NCBI GenBank assembly: GCA_012932865.1 | Contig: SAXG01000105.1 | Location: 1 to 64,000 of the forward strand | Length of the DNA: 64,000 nt | Reading direction: 5' to 3' | Source of the DNA: Amylostereum areolatum | Taxonomy: Eukaryota; Basidiomycota; Agaricomycetes; Russulales; Stereaceae | In this document: in pieces, positions 1 through 11,738 of the stretch | Layout of the letters: every line of letters starts with the position of its first letter | Numbering within the stretch: position 1 is the first letter of the stretch | The notes under the pieces: model-generated | What the model saw: only the letters and a program-made list of their open reading frames with translations | Told to the model about the DNA's origin: nothing | Database searches by the model: none | Position numbers and translations under genes: made by a program

Positions 1-577
1 TGATCAACCTGATACTGACGGGGTCCATAGCGATTTGTCGTGCGAGATGATGAGTCCGAGGTATTCGACAGAGTCTTGTTCAAAGACGCATTTCTCCGGT
101 TTGAGGAAGAGTCGTTGTCCTGCAACGCTGCAGAACACTGCCGCACTATGCACGGTGTTCGTCCATGGTGCGAGTGAACACCAAGAGTTCGTCCATGTAG
201 ATGATGAACTTTGCCCGAGTCGATGAGATCCTTGAACGTTCATTCATCATTGCCTGAAATGTCGCAGGGGAGTTCATAAGCCCGAAAAACTCACCGTAGG
301 TTCGAAGACCGCGATTCGTCTTGAACGCAGCTTCCACTCGTGCCTTCCTTGATGCGACATTGTTGTAGCCCCACGAACATCCATCTTGGAGAAGATCTTT
401 GCACCTTTGGCGTCGACAATTCAGAGATCATGTGCAAGGGGTATTCATTCTTGACATTGCCCTTGTTTAATTCTCGATAGTCCTGTACGGGACGCAGCTT
501 TCCATCTTTTTTCTTCACAAAGAAGAACGGACTCGCCTGAGGTGACTTCGAAGGGCGGATATAGCCCTCTCAGGTGG
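1..577 (-). pseudogene. Ty3/gypsy reverse transcriptase fragments
   Basis: Pieces in several minus frames read [20 protein letters not shown], then [30 protein letters not shown] and KFIIYMDELLVF. These are ordered RT motifs (fingers, the LNxxT-like helix, the PATFQ box and the catalytic loop). At least three one-base shifts are needed to join them. The catalytic YMDD has become YMDE. The domain is cut off by the left edge of the window. Confidence 0.8.
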
Positions 578-1747
578 TCATCGAGGAAGGGGTCGAGTAG
601 TTCGATCTGCTCGGAAGGTGAGAGGGGGTAGATTTTGCACGGTTTGGGGTTCAAAGCCATCTTTCATGTCGATAGCATGGTCCCATGGTCGTCGGTCAGG
701 AAGTCGCTCGGAGGTTTTTTTTTGTCGAATACAGGCGCGAAGTCGCGGTACGGCGGGGGGGACTAAGTCTTCAAAGGTTTGCGGGCGTGCGTTCTCTTTG
801 AATGCTCTGCAAGCTCCTGCGCCTTTGTAAAGGCCCGCGCGGATGGGTATTGCATCTGGATTAGGACCATCGGTTTCAGGGAGGATTCCGGCGTGGCGTA
901 GTCCATTGATCTCCCAGTCTCGGAATACCATGGGCCGCTCATCGTCGTCTTCAGTGAAGAGTCGTGCGGGTAGAGGGGAGCGATGGACCGTGCGGACGCG
1001 AACACCTTTGACTCTGCGTGCAGGAATAACATAAGTGGGGACTGGGGTCCAGGACACATATGTCGGCTCTGGGAAGGGATCGTCCACGACGAGAAGTGTC
1101 CTCGGGGTTTTACCCGCTTCAACCTTACGCTGTGATTGGACCGATGATGGTTTCCGTGGCTTGGTCGCGAGGTTCGTCACAGGAGGTTTGGACAGAGTGC
1201 ATGAGGGAGGGCAGCGGAGCATGTCAACACGGTCTCGTTGCCAGTCTATGGTTGGATTGTGCTCATCGAGCCAGTCTGTTCCAAGGATCATGTCATGATC
1301 GCCGATGTCGGTGATGAAGAACTCAGCTTCTTCCTCATGGTATGCCTTTGAATCTTGCGAGTATATCCGGATCCGCTGGGTCGTTGTGTCGCATACCCAG
1401 CCCATGATGTTCTCGGTGCCGTCCACATTACGCACGGGGAACGGGTTTTCTAGTTTTCTTGTGGTGAGCTTCTTGCGTTCAACGAAGCTTCGGTTCAGGA
1501 TAATTCCTTCTGCGCCGCTATCAAGCAGCGCGTCTGCGTCGATTTCTCTTTTGGTAACTCGTCCGATCAGCTTGACTTTGAGCGTGATCGATGGTGTTTG
1601 CCTGTTTTTGGTGACAGTAGACAGATACAGACACGGGGGATACGATTGCTCACAGGTATGCATGGATGATAATACAGCGAAACGATTCGACGATGATACC
1701 AAAAGTCCTTTGCCTCCACCAGACGACGCGACTGGGGGGCGTTTCAA
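578..1747 (-). pseudogene. Ty3/gypsy aspartic protease and pol linker
   Basis: The 389-codon frame contains the retropepsin signature ALLDSGAEGIILN (active-site D-S-G), followed by FFITDIGDHDMILGTDWL, the second conserved strand of retroviral-type proteases (about residues 50-160). The C-terminal part is a basic linker that in an intact element would run on into reverse transcriptase. Here the RT continues in other frames. It cleaves the Gag-Pol polyprotein in live elements. This copy is separated from both Gag and RT by shifts, so it is not expected to make a working polyprotein. Confidence 0.8.
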
Positions 1748-1959
1748 AAATCCTGCGATTCCAGGATGTCCTTCAACAGCGCTACTGCCTGCTCCTTGCC
1801 TTCCGCGTCCAGATCCTTCAGCTGGCGAGTGATCGCCGCGATGGTTTTGGATGGGTCGGGAGCTGCTTTCGCAGTGGACGGAGCCGTGTTCGTTCGGCAG
1901 GGAGGGGCCTTGGACCCAGTCTCTACTGCGCCCACCTCGTCGCGCGCTCGAGTCGCGGT

Positions 1960-2010
1960 TGGGGCAGTCAGCGAGAGACGTGACCGGCTTGTCGACACAT
2001 GAAGCACTTG
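1960..2010 (-). other. Gag CCHC zinc knuckle, split by a frameshift
   Basis: Minus-strand translation gives GKCFMCRQAGHVSR, then an in-frame TGA. One extra T separates this from DCPNRD in the next frame. Together they form the C-x2-C-x4-H-x4-C nucleic-acid-binding knuckle typical of Gag. It lies just downstream of the Gag stop and upstream of the protease, as expected. Confidence 0.8.
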
Positions 2011-2034
2011 CCTTCGCGCATCATCTTTGCGCGC

Positions 2035-4119
2035 TCAGTCGTCCGTCAGCTTTGCAGGGCGGGTCGAGGTGTTGGTGAAGGCGCCGACTCGGCGCGACGA
2101 GGAGTCGTTGGTCGAACCGTTCGAGGTGAGCGCGACAGCCCCCTTGGACTGACTGCTCTTCCTCTCCGGGTTCTCTTCGAGCCACTGGTGGTTGATGCGG
2201 CGGGCGCGCTCCTTCCACTCCGCGAGCTTGGTGGGGAACGGGTACGACCGGGCCACCTGCTTGCCGAGGTCACGCTGAAGTCCCTTCTTGAAAAAGTGGA
2301 TTAGCGCCTCGTCGTCGTACGCTGACATGGTTGCCAGCATCTCAAACTCAGTGATAAAGTCAGTGACGTCCCGGGTGGTCATTGCGAGCTCGTTGATCTT
2401 ACGCTGAGCCTCTATCTTCGGGTCGACGGGCACGAAGTCTTTGCCAAACCTCTCGAAGAGCTCTTTGTAGGAGCTATAGTGGAGTGTTGGGGGCGTGGGG
2501 TCGAGGGTGTCGGCGTCTTCCTTCTCGTCTTCGTCGGCGAAGAGTTCCATGCGGCGATGCGTGGCCCAGGCTTTCGCCGTGTCGTCCTCCATCAGGCTGA
2601 GGAGGAGCATCATCTTGGCGTCATCTGTGGCATAAACATCCTTGTTAACGCGCAGGAACATGCAGAGCTCGAGGGAGAACCGGAGGGTGTCGCGTCTATT
2701 GCCTTTGAATGGCTTTGGCTTGGGGCCGATCTCCCGCTTGGAGACGGCAGGTTTGGATTCGGCGTCGGACATCTTGTCGAAGGGGAGGGGGACAGTGAGG
2801 GATTGGGTGAGTTCTTGATCAAGGCGGCGTAGGGTTTCTCGTCGGCGTTCTTCTGCTTCTTCAACTTCGTCCTCAACTTGTTTTGCGATAAGGAAGTCGG
2901 CGGGGGTGAGGAATTGCTGGTTATGATGCCACGACCAGTGATCTTGGACGGGACTGAACGAAGTGGGCTGCCACTCAACTACTGATCGTCCTGGGGTTCC
3001 GTTCTTGTTCCGTCTATAGGCGTACCACTTCCCAGTTGTGTCGTTGTGGTTGATCCCTTCTGGGACTTCGATTACAGTACGTCGACGGGGTGGGGGCGAG
3101 TTGGTCGGAGGGGGGTTCAGGAAGCGCTGTAGAACGTCCGCAGCGGTGGCAAAATCCGATTCTTCGACGTAGGGTTGTTCGTCGCGGTCGTCGAAGTACC
3201 AGTCTCGACGTTGCCGGTTTGGTTCGTCGTGTAGCCAACGTACGGATTCCTTAGTCTGCTGCGAGGTGAGGATATAGTATTCTTCGGGACAGTAGTCTCG
3301 AAAGACGCCTGGGGGAAGGTTCGGGGTGGGGGGACGAGGGGCTGTGGAGGACGTGATGATGGTCTAGAAGAAGTCCGCCGCGATGGGGCGACGGCCGAGG
3401 AGTTTCTTGGTGAGGTAGCCGGCTTTTACTGCCTGGCGGATCTTATGTTCGTGGTGGCGGCGACGAAGGGTCTTACCCTTGATGGTGGGACGGAGGACTG
3501 GTGGCGGGGTGGATTCGGGGGTCCGGCGGTTAAACTGGGAGACGGAGGTGAAACTGGTTTGGAGGATCGGGTTGGGGGTGTCTTGGATGAGGTATGTGTG
3601 GTAGGTGGGGGCGTGGAGGGTGAATTCAAGGCGTTCGAGATCTACGTTGATGCACGTAGTGATCCGGACGTATAGGGCGAGGACGACAGTACCGTGATCC
3701 TTGTGCCACCTCCACTCGAAGATGCGGAAGTTGAGGCCGTGCGCGGTCCAGGGATCTTTCTTGCAGAGGTTCTGTACGGGGACGAGGCAGTTGACGGTGA
3801 CGGCGTCGGACCAAGGGTAGGGGAGTGGTGCGTCGTCGCGGGGGGTGATCGGCTTTCCGTTGAACGGGAGGAAAACCGGTGCGTTCGGGAGGTCCGTGGT
3901 GGGAGTTTTTAACGTCGTAGAGACGGCAGAGGTAGATGGAGATAAGGGTGCGAGGTAGGCGTAGGGGTAGACTGTCCAGGTGTCAGAAACGCAGTTTATG
4001 AGACCGATGAACCGCCTAAGTCGCGACGATGGGAGGAGCGAGAAGAAAATAGATTCGAGAGTGCCGGGGTCTAGGGTAGTGCAACGTACACTACAGTACC
4101 GTATGACGAGATGGACAGT
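2035..4119 (-). pseudogene. Ty3/gypsy Gag, extended frame with one internal stop
   Basis: The usual Met-started Gag would be 2035-2772 and ends in PAKLTDD. The same frame stays open far upstream, through acidic FLIAKQVEDEVEEAEERRR-like coding sequence, to an upstream TAG at 4120-4122. Only one stop interrupts it (TAG at 3364-3366). The open stretch is about 690 codons, and I see no in-frame ATG before 2772, so the original start must lie upstream, perhaps across an intron, or has been lost. The body is the hydrophilic retrotransposon capsid type (Retrotrans_gag), with motifs such as LELCMFLRVNKDVY and the FIKEFEMLA-like FITEFEMLA. The C-terminal zinc knuckle is separated from it by a frame change. 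Confidence 0.75.
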
Positions 4120-5112
4120 CTAGGGAAAAGGGAAGAGAAACACTGTCCTTATATACAAGTGGGAACGATGGTGCGATGCGATGCGATAGTGGTGCGAGCG
4201 GGGGGGAACAATAGGAAAGGAGTCATGGGGCGGAGGACGAAGGTCCGGAGCAGTGATGTCATAGATAAGGATGCGGAACCCCGCTCGGAAGTCCGGGCAA
4301 TGACGTCAGTTGAAGCATGTGATGCAAGGGAAAGTCATGTGCCGTGACACGTCGCGTGTACGAGGTCTGCAAACGAAGAGAGAAATGGAGCGATCCGTGA
4401 CAACCTCCCTCGACCATGGAAATGTGCTCACCTTATCAGCACAATGTCCGCCTATGATTCAATGACCATTCCCTCCGAAGCTCCGTAAATACGAAAGGTC
4501 TCGTCGGAGGAACAGCCAGAGTGACCGTGAAGACGACAGCTTGAAGACGCCAATGATGCCGTTGGACAAGAGTGGGAAAAGCAGGCCGGGTGCGAGAGGG
4601 ATGAGCGAGGTTGGTTTATGGCTTCGTCAGGACTCAGAACGCAGTGTTATATGACCCAGGCTTGGACTGGTCTGGCTGTGAGACATGGGGAGAGGTGAGG
4701 CGGGGGTATTGTTCGTTGAAAGGAACCCATACTGAGGATAAGATGGCGGGGTACACATGGAGTGAATCGCGGAGCTGGTATGAACCGTAGGTGCCTTAGT
4801 TGAACTTTCGAGTCGTTGAAGGGGACGGACGGCGACGACGAACGAACTCGTTCTGCGCCGATTCTGCGCCGCCGATGGCCATGGCCGGATCTGGCTAGTC
4901 TGTGCCTAAGTGCGAGGGGCCGACCGTTGCTCGACCTTCGGTGTTAACACGTTGCACGTGATCTCACCAGTATCGACAGCGCGTCGCTCGCGTTGGACCG
5001 TTGGCATCTCTCCGTCTCACAATACTACAACTGGCAGCTTGTCTCTGACGAGAACACCATCCCAACATAAAGTATTCCCTTCTTATTCTTCTCCCTCTTC
5101 CTGCTTTCACAG
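4120..5112. other. No recognisable gene; possible LTR region
   Basis: The stretch directly upstream of the Gag frame should hold the 5' LTR and primer-binding site. I could not define either, because no second LTR is in the window to compare with. A TATA-like ttatatac lies near 4148 on the plus strand. No ORF here resembles a known family. Confidence 0.3.
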
Positions 5113-5749
5113 CTACAAAACCCATGGTGAGTGTTGAACATTGACTCCCGCAGTATATATGTGCGGAACTTGACGAAGCTTGAGGTATTTCCCAGGCCGT
5201 GAGCTATGGAATACGTCTTCCCATCCTAAACCAGTCCCCTGTGAGGTGTGCATGAGTTGGACAGCCTGACTGGTGTACTGATACTCGAGGATATCTGTCC
5301 TCGGCGAGTCGGCCCCAGTCTCGGAGAGCTGGAAGTCAACCTTTTGACCTCTAAGTACCCTGGCACCAGTCAAATTCTGGCGCCTTCGATGCTGAGAACT
5401 TACAAGTTCCCTTTCTCGGCAAGTACATGTGCGTTCCTCGCCCCATTAAAAGGTAGTAGGTACATATCTCAGACTGACTTTTCAATCCTAGTTGAAACGG
5501 CATCCACCTCGACTTTGGCCTCAAGATAGACATGTTCAGGTATGTGTGTACGCACGATTTACCTTTACGGGCGTCAAACATATAGTTTTCCGTGATGCGC
5601 TGTACAGAGTTGAGCAAAGGCAATGGCTTGGGAGGTTTGAGCACTCGTTCGGAGTCATCGGACGACGCAGAGGAGTACCGGAATTGGTCGGAATACGTAG
5701 CGTAGCCAATGAGAAGCGTGAGAAAATCTCTATCGCCGCGTCGCGACAA
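5113..5749 (-). CDS. Possible spliced hypothetical gene
   Basis: Two overlapping minus-strand reading frames run through here, with donor and acceptor-like sites: GTAAATCG after ENYMFDARK at about 5562, and GTCAGTCT around 5480. A spliced model is possible. I recognise no family, and the reading could be chance. Low confidence is deliberate. Confidence 0.2.
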
Positions 5750-5769
5750 CTTGAAGGTCGAGCAACGGT

Positions 5770-8640
5770 CCGCCCCCCGCGCATATGAACAGACTTTAAA
5801 CAGAACGACTATCTTCTGTTTGAAGGCTGGCTACGAGAGACTAGATCTGGCCGGCTTCGCCGCTTCGGGCATTGTTCCGCATCTTCCTTTGGAGTGACGG
5901 CGCACAGGACGAGGACAAGACAAGACCTTCCGAGCTCCGCTGTCGTCTAATCGTCCTACTCTGGTTCTCCAGCGCAGAATTTTCATGCGCATATATCCAA
6001 CAATCCCCTGTTTTTGAATGCCACGACGAAGGATACACGACTCAAGGTTTCAACTTAGTACATGCATTACCCCCTCCCCTCCTCTCGTCTCAACTGTTCA
6101 TGGTGGTCTCCGCACTCCAGCAGGGGTGTTTGTTTCAACGACAGGTTTCGATTCAAAGCGCCCTCTGACGCTTGCGGTAAGGACTGTGGATCCATCGGTC
6201 CCCGGCGATCCCTCACGCTTTCATCTCGGTCAACATTGAACACCTGGTCATGAGGGTATTTCCCCCTGCTCGTGACTATCGCTCGCTCGCCCACTTTCAC
6301 AGACTTCTCGAGGCAAGCTCACGCATCCACCAGTCGAGCTCGGATTGCCCATATCCGAACGAACCGCCTTCGGAAATCTCACCTGTTCCATGTCCAAGCG
6401 ACCGGAGAGCCGTCACCTACGCCGCTCTGAGCTGAACCTCTGGACCAAACTTACTTTCCAATGGACAGCACATTTGGTTGGAAAGCAGATAAAGTGAGTG
6501 AACGGCCCGAATCTCCAAACCCATCCAGTTTGAATCTAAATTTCAGTTCAAACCACGCCTCACACGACGTCCCCGTTTCCCTTAGAACTACCATCCACCT
6601 CGCCCACCCCTCGCCCACCCCGACGCGCTTGTCTACGCTCTCTAGAACTACCCCATTCTTCACCTATCACAAACTCCTATGTTACCCCACCTCTGCTAAT
6701 ACTATGAGTCCATCGTTCATTTCTCATGCTCTCGAGTTTCACAACTTCCGCGTGTCCCCCTTCTCATCGTCGTTCTCGTTGAAGAAGTTCGCAGCTGACT
6801 GAAGAAACGCGCCGCAGTGTCCCGCTCTCGTACGTGCTTGGATGCCAGTTGATGCCTCTGACGCTGACAATTGATCCCCGGCCTCTCCCCCCTCAAGTCA
6901 TCCCAATTCTTTTTCCCTCGCCGCACCCGGACTTCCATACACGGTTTACGGAAGCTCTCTCTACGCGAAATTTGCAACTCTACTCAATCCCGCCCTTCAA
7001 CTTCGGCTGCTCCCAGCATCCTCCGCTCCTCTTCCCCTTCACATGCCCCCCTCACCTGTCCGAACATTATCGTTTTACTCCTTTCGACCAACACATCTTT
7101 TGGATCCATCTAATTGCATACATACCGGAACGTCCGTCCCTCGGATCTCTTTCTATCTCACTCACATCTAGTGACAGTCTCGTACGCCCATTCGACTTCT
7201 CGGCTATGTATGATACTGATCGACATCTTTTTTCTGCCCTATGTTCGCAGTCGGGCCCGCCCTTGTCGATATGGAGCGATGAACGGAAATCGAAGGCGGT
7301 TGGCGCGGTGTGCGTGCGAACGCAGAGCCGCTGATCACGGTCGCTCAGAGTCAGTACCAGTCTTCAAGGCAAGCTAACAGATATACATTACCATATACCG
7401 TCAGAGCCGAGTCCGCGTACTCTGTTATAGACTCTGCGGAAGAGGCTATGCGCAATGCTCGCTGGGTACAAGATTAAAAAAACTTGAACCGCAGCGGGCC
7501 CTTTGCCCACGTGACCTCTCCCGCGCGCCAAGTCGACTCTTCGAGTCGCACTCTGCCAGAAGAAACATGAGTAACCACCAAACTTTCCCCGTTCTCGCTC
7601 ACCGCCCTCTTCTCCGCGCAGCCACAGAAAGAAGCTCCTTCGGCCTCCGCGCGCGAACCGCTTCATTCATCGCACCACAGGCGCAGCCCTCTCTCGCCCT
7701 CGGGGGTGACCCTCGTCGGACCATATCTAGTTCTGTTTCACGGCCACAGTTGATGCGCAGTTCAAGTCGATCTGGGGAGCACTCCAAGAAGCCTACCGCT
7801 GCATGAACCATCATGAATTCGCATTTTGTTTTAGTCGAGGCCACACCTCCCGAAGTTGGGCTGAAAACCGTCGTACGTACCTTGAGTTGCCGAAAACCTG
7901 TGCACCGATATTCATGTCAGTGCTGCGCAGGATGTCGGTGCTTATCGATTTATCCTCCAAGCCTTCGAGCTCTCCGCTGCTTTGTTCTTCTTATTTTTGT
8001 GCAGCGCCAGCCCCTGTGCAGATATTGATATGCTTCTATTTTTACATCGCTTCACTGCGGAGGAGGACGTCAAAGAGAAGACGGACCGAACTCACCTGTG
8101 CTTTCTGCTCACCTGGCCGATGTCGCAGTCCAATCGTTTACGTTCAAGGACGACGATACTGCTCTTTGGTGGAAATCGTGAGATACGTCCCCCCCCCCGG
8201 CGTCTATCCGCAGTCGGATATCGGAAGACTCGACCTCGGTCTGAGCGGTTTTGTAACGACGGTCCATGTTCCCGGTCCTTTCCCCCTTTCTTATACCCTT
8301 ATCTCGGTACCTGCATACGTTGCGGGGTACGTTCTTTGTACATTCTCACCAAATTAGTCCCACTGATTCGGAGAAAGTGAGCCCATGACCGTCCCCGACT
8401 CAGCACTCATGAGGCTTACATCACGCCGCATGCAACCTCTTCAAGTTCTTACGATGACGCACATGAACGTCCAGAGATATCCGCGCGCACACACCACCGT
8501 TCGCGTGCACACTGCCTGGAGGTCCTCTCAGTTTGATTTTCGGTCTGAGAAACTCCGACCTCTGAACGTGAACCTGGAGGGGCGACCCGGTTAATCGGGC
8601 TCTGCGCGTCCGGTTGCATCTCTTTGTTGCGACCAGTGCC
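5770..8640. other. Pyrimidine-rich spacer without a supportable gene
   Basis: The plus strand is C/T-rich over long stretches (notably 6440-7200), and the many short ORFs are Ser/Pro/Leu-rich low-complexity readings with no family motif. A clear intron-like segment (GTGAGCAC to CTCCTAG, about 8644-8701) closes the region. Confidence 0.4.
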
Positions 8641-8701
8641 CGGGTGAGCACTCAACAGACATACTTTGCTGATTTCTGTTTCTCTCTTGACCTTCTCCTA
8701 G

Positions 8702-9048
8702 CAACTCTTTGTCTCCACGTCCAAGACCACGCTGGGCTCTATCCCGACTGGCCGAGCTGAATGCATCTGTGAGTTATCGTCTCACAGGCGAGTCCGAGTA
8801 CCGACAACACATTTGTATTGGGACCAATGTTTCTGACACCTCCAATCGGGACCGTTGGGGGCCAAATCCAGTTCCACAACGGCACGTGGAACACTGGGAA
8901 GAGCTATACATCCGAAGATTCGGCGAAGAAAGAGCCGGTCGAGGAGGCAACAAACTGTTCAACGACGCCGTACCTATATGATCTTGACTTCACCCCATGG
9001 CAAAAGCCCGATGGATCGTGGAGAGCTCATATCTCACCCGGACAATAA
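8702..9048 (+). CDS. Possible exon of a hypothetical gene
   Basis: After a good intron acceptor (CTTCTCCTAG ending at 8701) a plus frame carries TDNTFVLGPMFLTPP, then a hydrophilic stretch ending KPDGSWRAHISPGQ and a stop. The sequence is not low-complexity and has several N-glycosylation sequons (NGT, NCS), so a secreted or extracellular segment is conceivable. No start exon or family could be identified. It lies about 500 bp upstream of the tyrosinase gene on the same strand. Confidence 0.2.
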
Positions 9049-9442
9049 TCCTGGCGACTTCATTGGCCCCATGGACCCTACACAGCGTGCTCCTCCGGCG
9101 TCCGCTGCGTCGCTCGACATTCGTTGCTTTGTGTGTCATTTTCTTTGCTCCGCCGTGTACTGCCAGTGAGTACACTCGGACGGCGACGAGTATTCTTTTT
9201 CGCGTTTTTGCTGCACTGCCGTTTCAAACAAGGCCCAAAGGTCAGTGAGTTATCCTTCTAGCTCGCGGAGACCTTGGTCGGCTCTTTATCTTTATAGGTA
9301 TTCCGCGCGATGGAAGTCCCTCGCTCCGTCCACACCGATCGTCGGACCTCCCGATCTGCAATCTAGTCCGCTCAGGACGGCAAGATATCATTGCGCCCGA
9401 ACCGGGACCCACCTTCCAGCAAACCGCGTGGAGTCCTTTCCC

Positions 9443-9450
9443 TATATAAA
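9443..9450 (+). promoter_or_regulatory. TATA box of the tyrosinase gene
   Basis: TATATAAA lies about 130 bp before the tyrosinase ATG and is followed by a C/T-rich leader (about 9485-9575), a common fungal promoter layout. Confidence 0.6.
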
Positions 9451-9578
9451 GTCTGGGTGCGCTGAACGACGAGTCCATCAGGTGGCTTTCTCCCTTCCAT
9501 CCAGCAACCTTGCTTCTACTTCCTGTCCGCTGACCTAAGTATCTTGCTCTCGTCCCTCGCCTCCCCGCCTCGCCCAGG

Positions 9579-11125
9579 ATGTTCTTCCTCGGCGTTCTTT
9601 CGTCTTTACTCGCACTAGGGCTATACGCGTCTTCTGCGCAAGCAGAGTGCACAAATCCCTCGGTGCGCAGAGAGTGGCGCACGTTCAACTCAGACGAGAA
9701 GGCCGCCTGGATTTCGGCCGTGAAGGTGCGCCCATTTCATCGTGGTTCTTGTCCGTTCGCCTCGCCTGACGCGCGTTGCGATCCAGTGCCTTAACGTACT
9801 CCCCCATGACGAGAACCTGTCGCCCACAGTCGCGCAGTCCATCTCTGACATCCCCAGCGTTAACACGTCCGGATCGTACTACGATGGTACGCAATGGATG
9901 CTCGTCGATAATGGCACATAATTAACGCACCCTTCCCCGCAGATTTCGTGTATATGCACATGGACTTGAACACAAGGGTATGCACATCTCTCCACACACC
10001 TAATTCCACGACTAACTCACACATTTGTTCAGATTCACTACACCGGCTTGTTCTTACCGTTCCACCGGTGGTACATCTCAGTCTACGAATCCGCACTCAA
10101 AAACAAGTGTGGCTACGCCGGTGTCTCGCCCTACTGGAACTGGTCTACGGGTATGCTTCTCCCTCCCTTCAATCCGCACGTCTCCTCTAAGTGCCTCCCC
10201 CACAGACGCCACTGCCTTCTTTGAATCGCCCTTCTGGTCAGATTCTAACTCTTCGAGTGGCATCGGCGGCTGGGGCGACCCGAACAAGGACTTCGCCGTC
10301 CCGGACGGCGCATTTTCCGACTTCCATCTCTCGTACCCCTCCCCGCATACACTCCGCCGCAACTTCACGATGCAGCCATACATCGGGCTCGACCCGACGC
10401 TCTTCACGGATCCGACCCAGGTTGTGAACACCTCGTTTACCGGGTCCGAGGTGTCGTACATGCTCAACAATTTCGAGGGCGATTTCAAGGGTTTCCAAAA
10501 ATACTTTGAAGCGTTTGAGGTGAGCCTCTCCGCGCCTTGGACGTGGAGGTACGGTGACTGACAAGCATTTGTCCGCGTAGGGCGCCCACGGCGGTGTCCA
10601 TGTGAGTATGGGAGGGTGAGCATCATCTGTTGTCGTGAAGTAGCCCCGAACTGATCAAAGACTTCCCCACAGCGACCTTGGCGGTGTCTGCCCTTCAAAC
10701 GCGCCCTCCGGCTGCACTTCCGGCGCCACCTTTTCTGCAAACGGTACGCGTTCACCTCGATTCGGGATCTACGGCCTCTGCTCACACGCTCCCGTCTTCC
10801 AGAACCGCTCTTCTGGATGCATCACGCCATGGTCGACAAAGTCTGGTACGACTGGCAGCACAAGAGCGAGAAAAACTTCTGGGCGTTCGAGGGCGGCTCG
10901 GTACAGTCAAACGCGAACGCCTCGATTTACAGTCAGTATCCGAACGGCGCGCCGCCCGCGCTCGATGTACGTGCTTCTCTCTCTCTGTTCTGGTATGCCC
11001 CCCCTGACCAACCGCGTGTAATCTAGTTCAACTCCACCATGCCTACCGATGGTCTGTTCGACCAGGCGACCGTCTACGACGTCTTCAACACCACGTCCGG
11101 TATCCTGTGCTATGTATACGAGTAA
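9579..11125 (+). CDS. Secreted short tyrosinase (type-3 copper enzyme)
   Basis: Nine inferred exons (9579-9725, 9787-9886, 9943-9977, 10033-10150, 10206-10519, 10581-10615, 10673-10743, 10803-10966, 11027-11125) join in phase to about 360 residues. The protein starts with a signal peptide (MFFLGVLSSLLALGLYASSA, cut near residue 22). The copper-A site is visible as YMHMDLNTRIHYTG and LPFHRWY (three His). Copper-B is HGGVHVSMGGD plus LFWMHHAMVD. Tyrosinases hydroxylate monophenols and oxidise o-diphenols to quinones. At this length it lacks the long C-terminal blocking domain of classical mushroom polyphenol oxidases and matches the short secreted type. Exon 6 ends at 10615 rather than at the earlier GTGAG, because only that keeps SMGGD. 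The family call is firm; substrate is not known. Confidence 0.93.
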
Positions 11126-11738
11126 ACCCGTGGCGGCGTCTTTCCTTTTCCTTCCGCGTCCACCTTCCTCCTTCGCATGTAGAATTTCACATTCCATCTT
11201 CTGACACCTATATCCCGGCTATTGTAGGCTTGTTTTCACGGACCTTCTCGCATTGTCACACCGTTTCATGATCTTTTGTCACAACATCACCGGTCGCCTT
11301 TCGTGTTTGTACCCTCTGGGCTCTTTTGGACACCTATAGTTCTATGTACCATAGCGTTCTGTACTGTTGTTAGCATAGATTTCAACCATTTACATTGCAG
11401 TGCAAAATACAGGCGAGCTCAACCGCCAATTCCGAGGCCGAGTTTCCCATGTATGATGTCAGCCACCCGCCCCCACTCCCACATGCATATTATTCGCGAT
11501 CACAACACGTCAATTAAATGCAAGGAATGTCTAATGCTACATACAAACACGAAGGATAAGACAACATATAGATACGTATGTACAGAAAGCAAAGCAAACC
11601 AACGAAAGCGAAGCCTGCGAATAACGGAACGATAAAGTACCGCCGCTCCCACCAGCCCGATACTTCTCCCAATCATAATCATCCCATCCAACGCAGGTGA
11701 TCTATCAAAGACCTCGACACCCTCCCTACATCGCCTCC
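11126..11738. other. Intergenic, convergent 3' ends
   Basis: This is the space between the tyrosinase stop (+) and the transcription factor stop (-). No ORF with family features. It probably holds both 3' UTRs. Confidence 0.6.

Larger units (their letters stand above)
1..4119 (-). mobile_element. Decayed Ty3/gypsy LTR retrotransposon, truncated by the window edge
   Basis: In minus-strand order the segment shows a long Gag frame (4119-2038), a CCHC zinc knuckle (about 2000-1965), an aspartic protease (around 1560-1490) and the start of reverse transcriptase (about 560-180). This is the Gag-PR-RT order of Ty3/gypsy elements. Domains fall in different frames because of several one-base shifts, Gag carries an internal stop, and the RT active site reads YMDE instead of YMDD, so this copy is dead. 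RNase H, integrase and the 3' LTR would lie left of base 1. I could not delimit the 5' LTR to the right of the Gag frame. Confidence 0.85.

Noticed and set aside
10602..10606. GTGAG at 10602 as the tyrosinase exon-6 donor
   Set aside because: Using it breaks the frame; the GTGAG at 10616 keeps the copper-B SMGGD motif.
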